From an uncultured Bartonella sp. (GTDB lineage: Bacteria; Pseudomonadota; Alphaproteobacteria; Rhizobiales; Rhizobiaceae): DNA of 64,000 nt. The notes below the pieces were generated by a model. It did not search any database. It was not told the DNA's origin and worked only from the letters and a program-made list of their open reading frames with translations. The stretch covers positions 186,001 through 250,000 of the forward strand of contig NZ_CAMLFE010000005.1 of NCBI RefSeq assembly GCF_946479275.1, written 5' to 3'. Each line of letters begins with the position of its first letter. Positions within the stretch are counted from its first letter, which is position 1. The position numbers and the translations under genes are program-made. This document shows, one piece after another, positions 19,757 to 29,152 of the stretch.

Positions 19757-20041
19757 TTAGATTTCTTTTCCAAAATGCAAAGCCATGCCTTTGCGCAAGG
19801 CTTCCACACACAACATCTTACGCAAAAATTCGTCATTCACGTCGCATTCGGGATTATAAAGATGGAATTCTCTAACTGCCCTCTCGACTTCGAAAACACC
19901 ATTGGCCGAGCGCCCCAAAACGTAACTTTCCGATGAAAGATATTGACGAATCATAAAGATCAGTCGTTGCATATTGTTGCAATGGTCAGTCATCCTGAAA
20001 CTCGCTACACTCACTTTGCTAAAACCGGCTTTAGCAATCAT
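19757..20041 (-). CDS. Small hypothetical protein
   Basis: An open frame of up to 94 residues whose composition looks like a globular protein (RLIFMIRQYLSSESYVLG, VERAVREFHLYNPECDVN, FLRKMLCVEALRKGMALHFG). The likely start is the internal ATG giving MTDHCNNMQRL, although its ribosome binding site is poor. I recognise no family and no motif. It stands isolated in a gene-poor region and could be a remnant. Confidence 0.4.
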   Translation of the reverse strand: MIAKAGFSKVSVASFRMTDHCNNMQRLIFMIRQYLSSESYVLGRSANGVFEVERAVREFHLYNPECDVNDEFLRKMLCVEALRKGMALHFGKEI

Positions 20042-20263
20042 AGGTTGTTTTGTCGACTAATACAACCAATTTCTTCTCTCTCGAGATTTTTGCCTGAAAA
20101 GTTTCGCTCGCTTTGTTTTTCAATAAAACTTCTACTTTAAACCTGAAAAACCCCTTGAAAGTTCTATTTGAAACACTCTGCTATTGATTGAAAATGAAGG
20201 AATGATTTTTTAAAACCCAAGATGATAAAATGGGTGAAAACCAAATAACCAGTCGGATATTTT

Positions 20264-21313
20264 ATGCAAAAACTTCTTTCGGCTAACGGGATCACATCAA
20301 AACATTTTCTGACACGTTTTTTCGGGCAGATTACGCGTGCGATTTGGATTATCCTTGCCTTTCTCATGCTGGTTTGGAGCCTGTTTGCTTTTTTCTACCA
20401 GTTGCCGTTCAATATGGCGGGCTTTGTTCTTGTTGCTGTTTTATGGCTGGTTGTCGGCATTTATGCGCTTCAACTCGAATTTAAAGCCCCATGGAAATCG
20501 CGCATTCTTCTGGCGCTGATGTTTATCGGCGTTATCATATGGTGGTCATCAATCCGGCCGACACTTCACCGTGATTGGGCTCCTGAACTTTCGCGCAGTG
20601 TGGAAGCCACATTCGACCCGATCAATCCGGATATTGTCCATCTCCAAAACATCCGCAATTTCGAGTGGATCGCGCCTTACGAGGGAAAGGAAAACTGGGA
20701 AAACGGCACTTATAATGTTAATGATCTTGTCGGGCTTGATGTCTATTTATCCTATTGGATGGGTCCCTATATTGCCCACACGCTTGTGGGCTTTACCTTC
20801 AAAGACGGGCGCCATCTGGTGTTTTCTGCCGAAATCCGCCGCACAAAAGAGCAGAGCTTTTCTGCCATTGGCGGTTTTTTCAAAGAATTCGAATTGATTA
20901 TGATTGCCGCGCCTGAAGAAGATATCATAAAATTGCGCACCGATATAAGGCATGAAAATGTTTATCGCTACCCGATCAATGTGCGTCAGGAAAAGATAAA
21001 AGACCTGTTTTTGAACTATCTTGAAACGGCCGACAAACTCGCCCATCAGGCGCGCTTTTATAACACCGTTACAGCCAATTGCACGACTGTGGTTTTCGAC
21101 ATGGCCCGCATTCTCGACCCCGGTATTCCGCTCGACTGGCGTATTCTCTTTTCAGGACAACTGCCCTCCTATCTTTATGACCTCAAAGTGGTCAATACAG
21201 AAAAATCGTTAAAAGAGCTTGTTGACGAAGCCCATATAGAGCCCCAGATAAACGGCCGGCGCGACCAATATTCTGTTGATATCAGACGGGTGCGGAACAC
21301 GAACGGCAATTGA
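20264..21313 (+). CDS. DUF4105 (Lnb N-terminal periplasmic domain) membrane protein
   Basis: The 349-residue product has three transmembrane helices in the first ~100 residues (IWIILAFLMLVWSLFAFFY, FVLVAVLWLVVGIYAL, ILLALMFIGVIIWW), then a periplasmic domain. The latter shows the DUF4105 pattern: RNFEW near 133, SYWMGPYIAHTLVGFTFKDGRHLVFSAEIR, and the invariant cysteine in TVTANCTTVVFDMAR (Cys273). In Gram-positive bacteria the related Lnb fold transfers acyl groups between lipoproteins; in Proteobacteria the role is unproven. A thiol-dependent periplasmic acyltransferase or hydrolase is the reasonable guess. The gene ends in a terminator-like hairpin. Confidence 0.85.
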   Translation: MQKLLSANGITSKHFLTRFFGQITRAIWIILAFLMLVWSLFAFFYQLPFNMAGFVLVAVLWLVVGIYALQLEFKAPWKSRILLALMFIGVIIWWSSIRPTLHRDWAPELSRSVEATFDPINPDIVHLQNIRNFEWIAPYEGKENWENGTYNVNDLVGLDVYLSYWMGPYIAHTLVGFTFKDGRHLVFSAEIRRTKEQSFSAIGGFFKEFELIMIAAPEEDIIKLRTDIRHENVYRYPINVRQEKIKDLFLNYLETADKLAHQARFYNTVTANCTTVVFDMARILDPGIPLDWRILFSGQLPSYLYDLKVVNTEKSLKELVDEAHIEPQINGRRDQYSVDIRRVRNTNGN

Positions 21314-21349
21314 CTTCAACGAAACTAAACCGTATAAGCGCAAAAATTG

Positions 21350-21382
21350 CCTTGTACTTTATTTAAAAAAGCACAAGGTTTT
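21350..21382 (+). terminator. Hairpin terminator after the DUF4105 gene
   Basis: CCTTGTACTTT pairs with AAAAGCACAAGG (one A-C mismatch) around the loop ATTTAA and is followed by TTTT. It lies 37 bases past the stop of the DUF4105 gene and before rpmH. Confidence 0.65.
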
Positions 21383-21453
21383 GAAAACTGTTCAACCGGC
21401 GGGAAACCGCACATAGAACCAAGAAGGGCCGCACGCCGCGGTATGTTAAATAA

Positions 21454-21588
21454 ATGAAACGTACATATCAACCGTCCAAACTCGTCCGTAAACGCCGCCA
21501 CGGCTTCCGTGCGCGCATGGCAACCCTCGGTGGCCGTAAAGTCGTCGCTGCTCGCCGCAACCGCGGTCGCAAGCGCCTTTCAGCCTGA
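21454..21588 (+). CDS. rpmH: 50S ribosomal protein L34
   Basis: Forty-four codons giving [20 protein letters not shown] followed by [24 protein letters not shown] (stated in two parts), the near-invariant L34 sequence. It binds 23S rRNA in the large subunit. The stop TGA is at 21586. It is the first gene of the conserved rpmH-rnpA-yidC-engB cluster. Confidence 0.98.
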   Translation: MKRTYQPSKLVRKRRHGFRARMATLGGRKVVAARRNRGRKRLSA

Positions 21589-21776
21589 TTTTCAATTTTT
21601 TCAGGTTTTTTCAATTCTTCCGGTTTTCTTTTTCCGGTTTTTCAGGGATTTTACAACGGCGGGAAAGATGGGCTTTTTGACTAGCTATTTTTCCCTTTTC
21701 CGTTGCAATAGGCCAGTGTTGAGACACCCGTTAAAACCCGCTCTTTCAAGGCAGAGTTTTGTCAGAGGTTTTTCCG

Positions 21777-22145
21777 ATGAGTGACAAATCCTTCCTCCGC
21801 CTTCGTAAAAGGGCGGATTTTTTGGCATTAAGAAACGGTGAAAAACGGCGCGGACCGTTTTTTCTTCTCGAATCGAAAAGCCGGGATTTGCCGGAAGAAA
21901 TCAAATCCACTACTTTGCCGCGTGTCGGTTTTACTGTCACACGCAAAAATGGTAACGCAGTCAAGCGCAATCGCATCAAGCGGCGTTTGCGCGAAGCTTT
22001 CCGGCTTTCATTAAAACGTGACATTGCCGCCGGGACAGATTATGTCATTATTGCGCGTCCCGATGCGCTTGAAGCATCATTTGACAGTCTGACCGGAGAA
22101 ATGGAACGTCGGTTCAGGCAAAAAATACAAAACTCGAAACGGTAA
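21777..22145 (+). CDS. rnpA: Ribonuclease P protein component
   Basis: The product has about 122 residues. [23 protein letters not shown] at the start, [29 protein letters not shown] (the RNR motif) in the middle, and [12 protein letters not shown] near the end are diagnostic; each is split here only by description. It is the protein cofactor that helps the RNA subunit remove the 5' leader from pre-tRNA. AGAGG lies eight bases upstream of the ATG at 21777, favouring this start over the one six codons earlier. Confidence 0.94.
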   Translation: MSDKSFLRLRKRADFLALRNGEKRRGPFFLLESKSRDLPEEIKSTTLPRVGFTVTRKNGNAVKRNRIKRRLREAFRLSLKRDIAAGTDYVIIARPDALEASFDSLTGEMERRFRQKIQNSKR

Positions 22146-22159
22146 CAGGACAATCGCTC

Positions 22160-24007
22160 ATGGAATATAATCGTAATTTTTTCATTGCTATTGGATTGTC
22201 GCTCCTTATCATTCTTGCCTGGCAGTATTTTTACGTTGCACCGAAAAATGCCGACCAGCAAAAGGCACAAGAAATTGCCCACCAGATCGAGAAAGATGAA
22301 AACGCGCAAAATCAGGCCGTTCCGACTGCCGAAAATGGCACTGTAACACCGCCCCAAAATAAAGACGAAACAAACCCCGCCGGTTTCGAAATGACACCGG
22401 ACGCACGCGACGCGGCACTTAAAAAATCCAAACGTGTTGCAATTGACACGCCGGAGTTACAAGGGTCGATCAATCTTGTCGGTGCCCAGTTCGATGATCT
22501 GTTTTTGAAAAATTACCGTTTGACAGTTGACAAGAATTCGCCGGAAATTGCCCTTCTTAATCCTAACGGGTTCAACACAACCTATATTGCCGAATTCGGT
22601 TTTACCGGCAAAGGTTTGCCCGCTGGAAGCCTGCCACAATTCAACACCGAATGGAAGGTTGATGGTGAAAACACAACCTTGACACCCAAGTCACCTGTCC
22701 ATCTCGTCTATGACAATGGTCAGGGTCAGATCTTCCACCGTGTGATCTCGGTTGACGAAAATTATATGTTCACCATTTCCGACAGTGTCACCAACAATGC
22801 TTCTTCGGTTGTAAGCCTTCTGCCTTATGCGCGCGTTGCCCGCGCTGCTCCTCCCGAACACGCAAGTGCCACCTATCTTCTTCATGAAGGCATGATCGGC
22901 GTTGCCGGTGACGATGGCCTCAAGGAAGAAAAATATTCCGCATTGAAAGATTTGAAGCCCGATGCGGCAAACGAAAAGAAAATGGTTTTCGACAAGGTCA
23001 AAGGCGGCTTTATCGGCATTACCGACAAATATTGGGCCGTTGCTGCTATTCCTCCGCAGGATGAAGAATATACCAGCCGTTTTGTCTATTTCGATCGTCT
23101 TTCCACCCATTACCAGTCGGATTTGACCGGAAAGGCCATCACCGTTGCTTCCGGAGCCACCGAAACAATTACCAACCATTTGTTTGCCGGTGCAAAACGC
23201 GTTGAAACTATCAATGCCTATCAGGACAATCTGAAGATTTTAAAATTTGAATTGCTGATCGACTGGGGCTGGTTCTCGATCATTACCAAACCGATGTTTG
23301 CTCTGATCGACATTCTCTATAAGCTCACTAACAATTTCGGTGTTGCCATTCTGCTTGTCACTGTCATTTTGAAGGCGGTTCTGTTCCCGCTTGCCAACAA
23401 GTCTTATAAGTCTATGGCACGCATGAAAGTTGTGCAGCCGGCAATGATGGAAATCCGCACCAAATATGCCGATGACAAGGTCAAGCAACAACAAGCCATT
23501 ATGGAGCTTTATAGAACCGAGAAAATCAATCCGCTTGCCGGTTGCTGGCCGCTTCTGGTGCAGTTCCCGATTTTCTTTGCCCTTTATAAAGTGCTCTATA
23601 TCACCATTGAAATGCGCCATGCGCCCTTCTTTGGCTGGATTCAGGATCTTGCAGCCCCCGACCCGACATCGCTCTTCAATCTGTTCGGTTTGCTTCCCTA
23701 TAATGTTCCGGCATTTTTGATGATCGGCGCATGGCCTGTCATTATGGGTATCACTATGTTCTTGCAAATGCGCATGAACCCGACACCGCCCGACCCGACA
23801 CAGGCCATGATTTTCACATGGATGCCGATTGTCTTTACGTTCATGCTTGCCTCGTTTCCTGCCGGCCTTGTTATTTACTGGGCATGGAACAACACGCTGT
23901 CGATCTGCCAGCAGGCAATCATCATGAAAAGCCAAGGTGCAAAGATCGAACTTTGGGACAATCTCAAAGCCATCTTCAAAAAGAAACCGAAGAAAGAGAC
24001 CAAATAA
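22160..24007 (+). CDS. yidC: Membrane protein insertase YidC
   Basis: The 615-residue product has the Gram-negative YidC layout: an N-terminal membrane anchor (FFIAIGLSLLIILAWQYFYV), a large periplasmic beta-sandwich domain (about 60-370), and the conserved insertase core from about 375. The core carries the hydrophilic-groove arginine region NKSYKSMARMKVVQP, the amphipathic coiled hairpin, and NPLAGCWPLLVQFPIFFALYKVL. It inserts membrane proteins with or without SecYEG. AGGA precedes the ATG and the gene is 14 bases after rnpA. The stop abuts the start of engB. Confidence 0.97.
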   Translation: MEYNRNFFIAIGLSLLIILAWQYFYVAPKNADQQKAQEIAHQIEKDENAQNQAVPTAENGTVTPPQNKDETNPAGFEMTPDARDAALKKSKRVAIDTPELQGSINLVGAQFDDLFLKNYRLTVDKNSPEIALLNPNGFNTTYIAEFGFTGKGLPAGSLPQFNTEWKVDGENTTLTPKSPVHLVYDNGQGQIFHRVISVDENYMFTISDSVTNNASSVVSLLPYARVARAAPPEHASATYLLHEGMIGVAGDDGLKEEKYSALKDLKPDAANEKKMVFDKVKGGFIGITDKYWAVAAIPPQDEEYTSRFVYFDRLSTHYQSDLTGKAITVASGATETITNHLFAGAKRVETINAYQDNLKILKFELLIDWGWFSIITKPMFALIDILYKLTNNFGVAILLVTVILKAVLFPLANKSYKSMARMKVVQPAMMEIRTKYADDKVKQQQAIMELYRTEKINPLAGCWPLLVQFPIFFALYKVLYITIEMRHAPFFGWIQDLAAPDPTSLFNLFGLLPYNVPAFLMIGAWPVIMGITMFLQMRMNPTPPDPTQAMIFTWMPIVFTFMLASFPAGLVIYWAWNNTLSICQQAIIMKSQGAKIELWDNLKAIFKKKPKKETK

Positions 24008-24664
24008 GTGACAGACAGTCCTGCATTGGCGGGACTTTTTGCCCGTAACTGGATTTTTATCCGCGGTGTACCGGCAATGAAGTTTCTGCCGCCCGAAGGG
24101 CCCGCCGAAATTGCCTTTGCCGGCCGCTCCAATGTCGGCAAATCCTCGCTCATCAATGCGCTGGTTGGCCATAAAGGGCTCGCCCGCACGTCGAACACCC
24201 CGGGTCGCACACAGGAACTCAACTATTTTGTGCCTGATGGCTTTGCCGGCACTGTTGATGATTTGCCACCGCTCGCGCTTGTCGATATGCCGGGCTATGG
24301 CTTTGCCGAAGCTCCAAAAGCGCAGGTCGACCAATGGACAAAGCTGATTTTCGATTATCTGCGTGGTCGCACAACTTTAAAACGCGTCTATGTGCTGATT
24401 GATGCCCGTCATGGCATCAAAAAGAACGATCAGGATGTGCTCACCCTTCTTGATAAGGCGGCCGTTTCCTATCAGATTATTCTCACAAAAATCGACAAGA
24501 TCAAACCGGCCGAACTTCAAAAATTGATTGATAACACCCACAAGGTGATCGTCAAACGCCCTGCCGCTTTTCCGCATATCATTGCCACTTCTTCCGAAAA
24601 AGGAATAGGCCTTGATGATTTGAGGGGAACCATTTTAGAAGCTGCCAATCCGCTTGCCCGATAA
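24008..24664 (+). CDS. engB: Ribosome biogenesis GTP-binding protein EngB/YihA/YsxC
   Basis: The 218-residue product is a TRAFAC-class GTPase with G1 [17 protein letters not shown]2/G3 [12 protein letters not shown] and [13 protein letters not shown], and G4 LTKIDK. EngB acts in late assembly of the large ribosomal subunit. The start is a GTG at 24008 that follows the yidC stop codon with no gap, so translation is almost certainly coupled. In many Rhizobiales argB follows; here it does not, and a 600-base gap comes next. Confidence 0.95.
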   Translation: MTDSPALAGLFARNWIFIRGVPAMKFLPPEGPAEIAFAGRSNVGKSSLINALVGHKGLARTSNTPGRTQELNYFVPDGFAGTVDDLPPLALVDMPGYGFAEAPKAQVDQWTKLIFDYLRGRTTLKRVYVLIDARHGIKKNDQDVLTLLDKAAVSYQIILTKIDKIKPAELQKLIDNTHKVIVKRPAAFPHIIATSSEKGIGLDDLRGTILEAANPLAR

Positions 24665-25276
24665 GTTTTTGTTCATTGAATTTTGCCCCGTTCAAGTTTT
24701 GCCCCTTCCAAGTTTTGCCCGATTTCGTTTTCAAAAGTGGTGGCTGAAAATGCGCGCCACAACAAACAGACAAAACCTTTTTGGTATGCCTGAATTATTT
24801 GCAGTCATTGCCTCGTCATTGAACCCCGGTTGGTAAAGGCCGGCTCTTAGAAACCACTTCCTGCTTTTTACAAAATTCTGCCTTCATTTTAAAAAATTCT
24901 CCCCTTTTTCTGAAACTATTTGCGCGCAAAGCCTCACAAGCCAAACCCTTTTTTTAAAAACCGGCTCTGCCCCTTGTCCGAAAACAATTTTCATGGAAAA
25001 GCCGCCGGCTTACAATTGAACTCTTGAAGAAATTTTGAGAGGGCAAGACAAAACATAAAGCGCTTCAAGACAATTCAAAATCGCGGTTTTTGAACTTGTC
25101 CGTTTTGTTCATTCCGTTTTCAGATTATTAACGTTGCAGAACGATTTTTTGTCGTATTTTACAATTGGTTAAGCATGACTGTTGCAACAGGTTAGCATTG
25201 TGGTTCCCTTTCTTGTTCTTCCCCGAAATGGGTTCTATAACGTCTTTTCAAAGTTTGTTAAAAACCCAGAGTTGTC
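24665..25276. other. 610-base intergenic stretch with a short triple repeat
   Basis: At 24676-24722 the phrase TTGAATTTTGCCCCG / TTCAAGTTTTGCCCC / TTCCAAGTTTTGCCCG occurs three times with a ~16-17-base period, directly after engB. Beyond this the stretch is AT-rich with no credible open frame or terminator. The last ~60 bases are the leader of the GST-like gene. Confidence 0.45.
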
Positions 25277-25969
25277 ATGCTAACGCTTTTTCATCATCCG
25301 ATGTCCTCTTCTTCCCGTTTTGTGCGGCTCATCCTTAACGAATATGATGTTGCCACCAATCTTATAGAAGAGCATGAATGGGCGCGTCGGCGCGAGTTTC
25401 TCGTGCTTAATCCGGCAGGCAGTGTACCGGTGTTGTTAGCCGAGCGGGAAGTGCCGCTTTGTGGTGCCTATGTCATTTATGAATATCTTGATGAAACGCG
25501 CGGCGGCTTGCGTCGCGACCAGCGCTTCTTTCCCGAAAACCCGCTCGAACGCGCAGAGGTGCGCCGCCTGACCGAGTGGTTTTTATCGAAGCTTGAAAGT
25601 GAAGTCACCCGTCACATTGTGCGCGAGCGTATTTATAAACGTGAAATTCCGCTGGCACAGGGAGGTGGCGCGCCCGATTCACAAACCTTGCGCAATGCCC
25701 GTGCCAATATCCGCCCGCATATGAAATATCTGGAATGGCTTTCCGCCTCGCGTGACTGGCTCGCCGGAAACTCTATCTCTTATGCCGATCTTGCAGCCGC
25801 CGCTTCACTTTCAGTCCTTGATTTTATGGGAGAAATCGACTGGAAATCATTTCCTGCCTCGCGCGACTGGTATATGCGCATCAAATCGAGACCCTCGTTC
25901 CGTCCGCTTTTGAATGATCGCATAAGAGGCATTGCTCCGAGCACGCACTATGCCGATCTCGACTTCTAG
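25277..25969 (+). CDS. Glutathione S-transferase-like protein, probably FzlA-type
   Basis: The 230-residue product has a thioredoxin-like N-terminal domain (LTLFHHPMSSSSRFVRLIL, NPAGSVPVLL, then YVIYEYLDE) and the helical GST C-terminal domain (DWLAGNSISYADLAAAASLSVLDFMG). The C-terminal tail ending APSTHYADLDF and the position just upstream of queG match the alphaproteobacterial FzlA group. In Caulobacter, FzlA binds FtsZ filaments and supports division rather than detoxification. That assignment is by resemblance and context; an ordinary GST remains possible. The gene overlaps queG by about 20 bases. Confidence 0.75.
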   Translation: MLTLFHHPMSSSSRFVRLILNEYDVATNLIEEHEWARRREFLVLNPAGSVPVLLAEREVPLCGAYVIYEYLDETRGGLRRDQRFFPENPLERAEVRRLTEWFLSKLESEVTRHIVRERIYKREIPLAQGGGAPDSQTLRNARANIRPHMKYLEWLSASRDWLAGNSISYADLAAAASLSVLDFMGEIDWKSFPASRDWYMRIKSRPSFRPLLNDRIRGIAPSTHYADLDF

Positions 25970-27098
25970 CGACAAAGCAAAGCTCAAGGATTTTCTGGTC
26001 CTCAGGGATTTTCTGGTCAAAGAAGCCGCAGCCTTTGGTTTTGATGCCATTGCGATCACCGGTTCTAACAATCAAAAAGCGGCCCATCACCTTGTTGAAG
26101 CCCTGCACCACGGCTATCACGGCACGATGGAATGGATGCTCGAGACCGCTAAAAGGCGTATGGAACCTGTCAATTTATGGCCGGACGTCAAATCGGTCAT
26201 TATGCTTGCTATGAATTACGGGCCGGATGCGCAGGAATTCCACCGCACACCGGATAAAAACTGCGGCAATATCTCCTATTATGCCCGCCATCGCGATTAT
26301 CATGAATTGATAAAAGGGCGTCTCAAGCAGATAGCCTCGCGCTTTGTTTCGCGTTTCGGGGGCGATGTCAAAGTGTTTGTCGATACCGCACCGGTTATGG
26401 AAAAACCGCTTGCCCAACTTGCCGGACTCGGCTGGCAGGGAAAGCACACAAATCTTGTGAGCCGCGAATTCGGCTCGTGGCTTTTTCTCGGTTCCATTTT
26501 CACCAATGTGGAACTTCCCGTTAATGAGCCGGAAGTCGACCATTGCGGTTCCTGCCACGCCTGTCTTTCCGCCTGCCCTACCCATGCCTTTCCCGCCCCT
26601 TATCAGCTTGATGCACGCCGCTGCATTTCCTATCTTACAATCGAACTCAAAGAGCAAATCCCGCTTTCATTCCGTAAAGCCATCGGCAATCGCATTTACG
26701 GTTGTGACGATTGCCTTTCCGCCTGCCCGTGGAACAAATTTGCCAGAAACACACGTGAAATCAAACTTAAAGCCCGTGAAGATCTGATTGCTCCGAGACT
26801 CGATTTTCTTTTGAAGCTTGATGATGCGGCTTTCCGTTCATTTTTTACCGCCTCTCCGGTCAAACGTATCGGGCGCAACCGCTTTATCCGCAATTGTCTG
26901 ATTGCTGCGGGCAACAGCGCCGACCACTCACTTGTCAGCGTGGTCAAGCCGCATTTAAAAGATCCCGATCCGCTTGTTGCCGGTATGGCTGTCTGGGCCT
27001 TGAAACAACTTCTCACAAAAGCGGAATTTGATGAATTGGCAAAGCGTTCTATAACATTCTCTTCAAACCCCGATGTATTAAAGGAATGGGAAGATTGA
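25950..27098 (+). CDS. queG: Epoxyqueuosine reductase
   Basis: The product is about 382 residues. VKEAAAFGFDAIAIT and the substrate/cobalamin-binding central part (YYARHRDYHELIKGRLKQ) are followed by two 4Fe-4S motifs, CGSCHACLSACPTHAF and CDDCLSACPWNKFA. A HEAT-like C-terminus starts near 330 (DPDPLVAGMAVWALKQL). QueG reduces epoxyqueuosine to queuosine in tRNA using cobalamin. A TTG at 25932 is an alternative start; the ATG at 25950 is preferred. The gene overlaps both neighbours, so the GST-like gene, queG and the epimerase-like gene form one transcription unit. Confidence 0.94.
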   Translation: MPISTSSDKAKLKDFLVLRDFLVKEAAAFGFDAIAITGSNNQKAAHHLVEALHHGYHGTMEWMLETAKRRMEPVNLWPDVKSVIMLAMNYGPDAQEFHRTPDKNCGNISYYARHRDYHELIKGRLKQIASRFVSRFGGDVKVFVDTAPVMEKPLAQLAGLGWQGKHTNLVSREFGSWLFLGSIFTNVELPVNEPEVDHCGSCHACLSACPTHAFPAPYQLDARRCISYLTIELKEQIPLSFRKAIGNRIYGCDDCLSACPWNKFARNTREIKLKAREDLIAPRLDFLLKLDDAAFRSFFTASPVKRIGRNRFIRNCLIAAGNSADHSLVSVVKPHLKDPDPLVAGMAVWALKQLLTKAEFDELAKRSITFSSNPDVLKEWED

Positions 27099-28033
27099 AA
27101 CGGATAACGGAAAACGCAAAAGCACCAGAACAATTCATGATGCTTGGTGCCGGCTATTCTGCTCGCGCCTTCGCCTCTCTTTATGGCGCCCCTGTTGCCG
27201 ACACATCAGACACCACTTCCGCCGCCCCAAAAAGCCGGATTTGCGGCACCACACGCACAAAAGAAAATTTTACCGCTCTCGAAAGTGCCAATATCGAACC
27301 CTTTCTTTTTGACAAGCCGAACCGGACTTTTTTTGAAAGACTTGAAACAACAACACATCTTGTTATTTCGATTTCACCCGATGACACGATGAGCGACGCG
27401 GTTTTAAACCGGCCCGACATTCTTGGCTCTATGCCGGAGCTAAAATGGATAGGCTATCTTTCCACCATTGGCGTTTATGGCAATCATGACGGTGGGTGGA
27501 TTGACGAGACTGCCCCCTGTCACCCCTCGCTTAACCGCAACATTGCCCGCCTTGAAGTGGAAAAAAAATGGCAGGCGTTTGGGGAAAAACGCAATATTCC
27601 CGTTTCCGTTTTGCGCCTTGGCGGCATTTATGGCCCGTTGCGCAATCCTTTCATAAAATTAAGTCAGGGCAATAAAACGCTTGTCATTAAAAAGGGGCAG
27701 TTTTTCAACCGCATTCATGTTGATGATATTGCCGGTGTCATCAAGGCTTTTTCTTCGGCAAAACGTGAAGGCATTTTCAATATTGTCGATAATGAACCGG
27801 CAGCGCCTGAAGATGTCATGCATTATGCGGCAAAATTGATGGGTGTGACCGATCTTGAAGAAGTGCCCTTTGAAAAAGCCGATATGTCGCCCATGGCACG
27901 TTCTTTTTATGGTGATAATAAAAGAATATTGAATCATAAACTCTCAAAAACAGGATATAATCTGAAATATCCCGATTATCGTCCTGCATTAGACGCAATG
28001 TGGAAGGATAATCTATGGGATAAAAAGCTCTAA
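27086..28033 (+). CDS. NAD(P)-binding epimerase/dehydratase-like protein (YeeZ-type SDR)
   Basis: The 315-residue product starts a Rossmann fold at MMLGAGYSARAFASL (GxGYSA), lacks a classical TGxxGxxG, and has IGYLSTIGVYGNHDGGWIDE with the S-x(n)-Y region of extended SDRs. LRLGGIYGPLRNPFIKL and NRIHVDDIAGVIKAF are typical of the YeeZ-type epimerase-like family. Substrate unknown. The ATG at 27086 overlaps the end of queG by 13 bases; a start nearer MMLGAG is possible because the first ~16 residues are not conserved-looking. Confidence 0.78.
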   Translation: MGRLKRITENAKAPEQFMMLGAGYSARAFASLYGAPVADTSDTTSAAPKSRICGTTRTKENFTALESANIEPFLFDKPNRTFFERLETTTHLVISISPDDTMSDAVLNRPDILGSMPELKWIGYLSTIGVYGNHDGGWIDETAPCHPSLNRNIARLEVEKKWQAFGEKRNIPVSVLRLGGIYGPLRNPFIKLSQGNKTLVIKKGQFFNRIHVDDIAGVIKAFSSAKREGIFNIVDNEPAAPEDVMHYAAKLMGVTDLEEVPFEKADMSPMARSFYGDNKRILNHKLSKTGYNLKYPDYRPALDAMWKDNLWDKKL

Positions 28034-28139
28034 TGCTCGCACGCCTTTTTTAAAAGATGGTCGGGCGCTTAAGATGAGTGACAAGTTTTTAAACTGTTGT
28101 GCTTTTAAAAAGATTTTGCGCGTTCGAAAGGCGTTTGGG

Positions 28140-29048
28140 ATGTCTTCAAAGTTCAAGTCATTCAACCGGATTTTGGCAACAACATTGGCAGCGTTTTTTT
28201 TGCCTATCGCGACTGCCCATAGTGACGAACCGGCAAAACAGGCTTTTGGCGATGTCAAATTGCCTTCGGCCGGTCAAGCACAATCCATCGGTTTTTATTC
28301 CAAGGGTTGTCTTAATGGCGCGGTTGCTCTGCCGATTGACGGGCCGAACTGGCAAGTCATGCGCCTTTCACGCAACCGCAATTGGGGGCATCCGGCAACC
28401 ATACGCTTTATCGAGCAATTGTCGAGGCAGGCTGCCAAAGATGGCTGGTCGGGCCTACTCATCGGTGACATTTCGCAACCGCGCGGCGGCCCGATGCTGA
28501 ACGGACACGCCTCCCACCAGATCGGGCTTGATGCAGATATCTGGCTCACCCCCATGCCTGACCATCGTTTAAGCGCGGCTGAAAGAGAAAATATGCAAGG
28601 CGTATCTATGCTTAAAAAAGATTCGCTTTATGCCGACCCGAAAAAATGGACACCTGAACGCACGGCGCTTATTCGCGACGCGGCAGAAAATCCGGAAGTC
28701 GAGCGCATCTTTGTGCATCCTGGCATAAAAAAACAATTATGCGACACAGTGACCGGTGATCGCTCGTGGCTTCAGAAAGTGCGCCCCTATTGGGGGCATT
28801 TCTGGCACTTCCATGTCCGGTTGAAATGCCAAGCGGGTTCGGAAAATTGCAAACCGCAACCCAAGGTGACAGCCGGTGACGGTTGCGACAAATCGCTTGC
28901 CTGGTGGTTTACCGACGAGCCATGGGCCGATAAAAAGCCCAAAAAACCCACGACCACCACACCACCAAAGCCGCATATTATGATGGTTTCGGAATTGCCT
29001 AAGGAATGCACGGCAGTTTTGAATGCACCGGAAAAACCGGCTAAATAA
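28140..29048 (+). CDS. mepA: Penicillin-insensitive murein endopeptidase
   Basis: The product has about 302 residues with a signal peptide (MSSKFKSFNRILATTLAAFF, cleavage near ATAHS). This supports the ATG at 28140 over one 22 codons earlier, since the longer form would bury the signal. The LAS metallopeptidase motifs are GHASHQIGLDADIW (zinc His and Asp) and WHFHVRL (zinc His). MepA cuts D-Ala-meso-DAP cross-links in periplasmic murein. Six cysteines in the C-terminal half match the disulfides of the family. The tail after 270 is Lys/Thr/Pro-rich. Confidence 0.93.
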   Translation: MSSKFKSFNRILATTLAAFFLPIATAHSDEPAKQAFGDVKLPSAGQAQSIGFYSKGCLNGAVALPIDGPNWQVMRLSRNRNWGHPATIRFIEQLSRQAAKDGWSGLLIGDISQPRGGPMLNGHASHQIGLDADIWLTPMPDHRLSAAERENMQGVSMLKKDSLYADPKKWTPERTALIRDAAENPEVERIFVHPGIKKQLCDTVTGDRSWLQKVRPYWGHFWHFHVRLKCQAGSENCKPQPKVTAGDGCDKSLAWWFTDEPWADKKPKKPTTTTPPKPHIMMVSELPKECTAVLNAPEKPAK

Positions 29049-29152
29049 AACCTGCTTTGCAATTTTGTTCCGGTTAAAAAAATTATAACCGTCGACACCA
29101 CCATTACGACGTCAACCACAAAAACGGCAACCACCAAAACGGGGAAAGGTTC

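Noticed and set aside
23240-24334. 364-codon minus-strand frame opposite yidC and engB
   Set aside because: A long shadow frame on the complement of two well-conserved genes.
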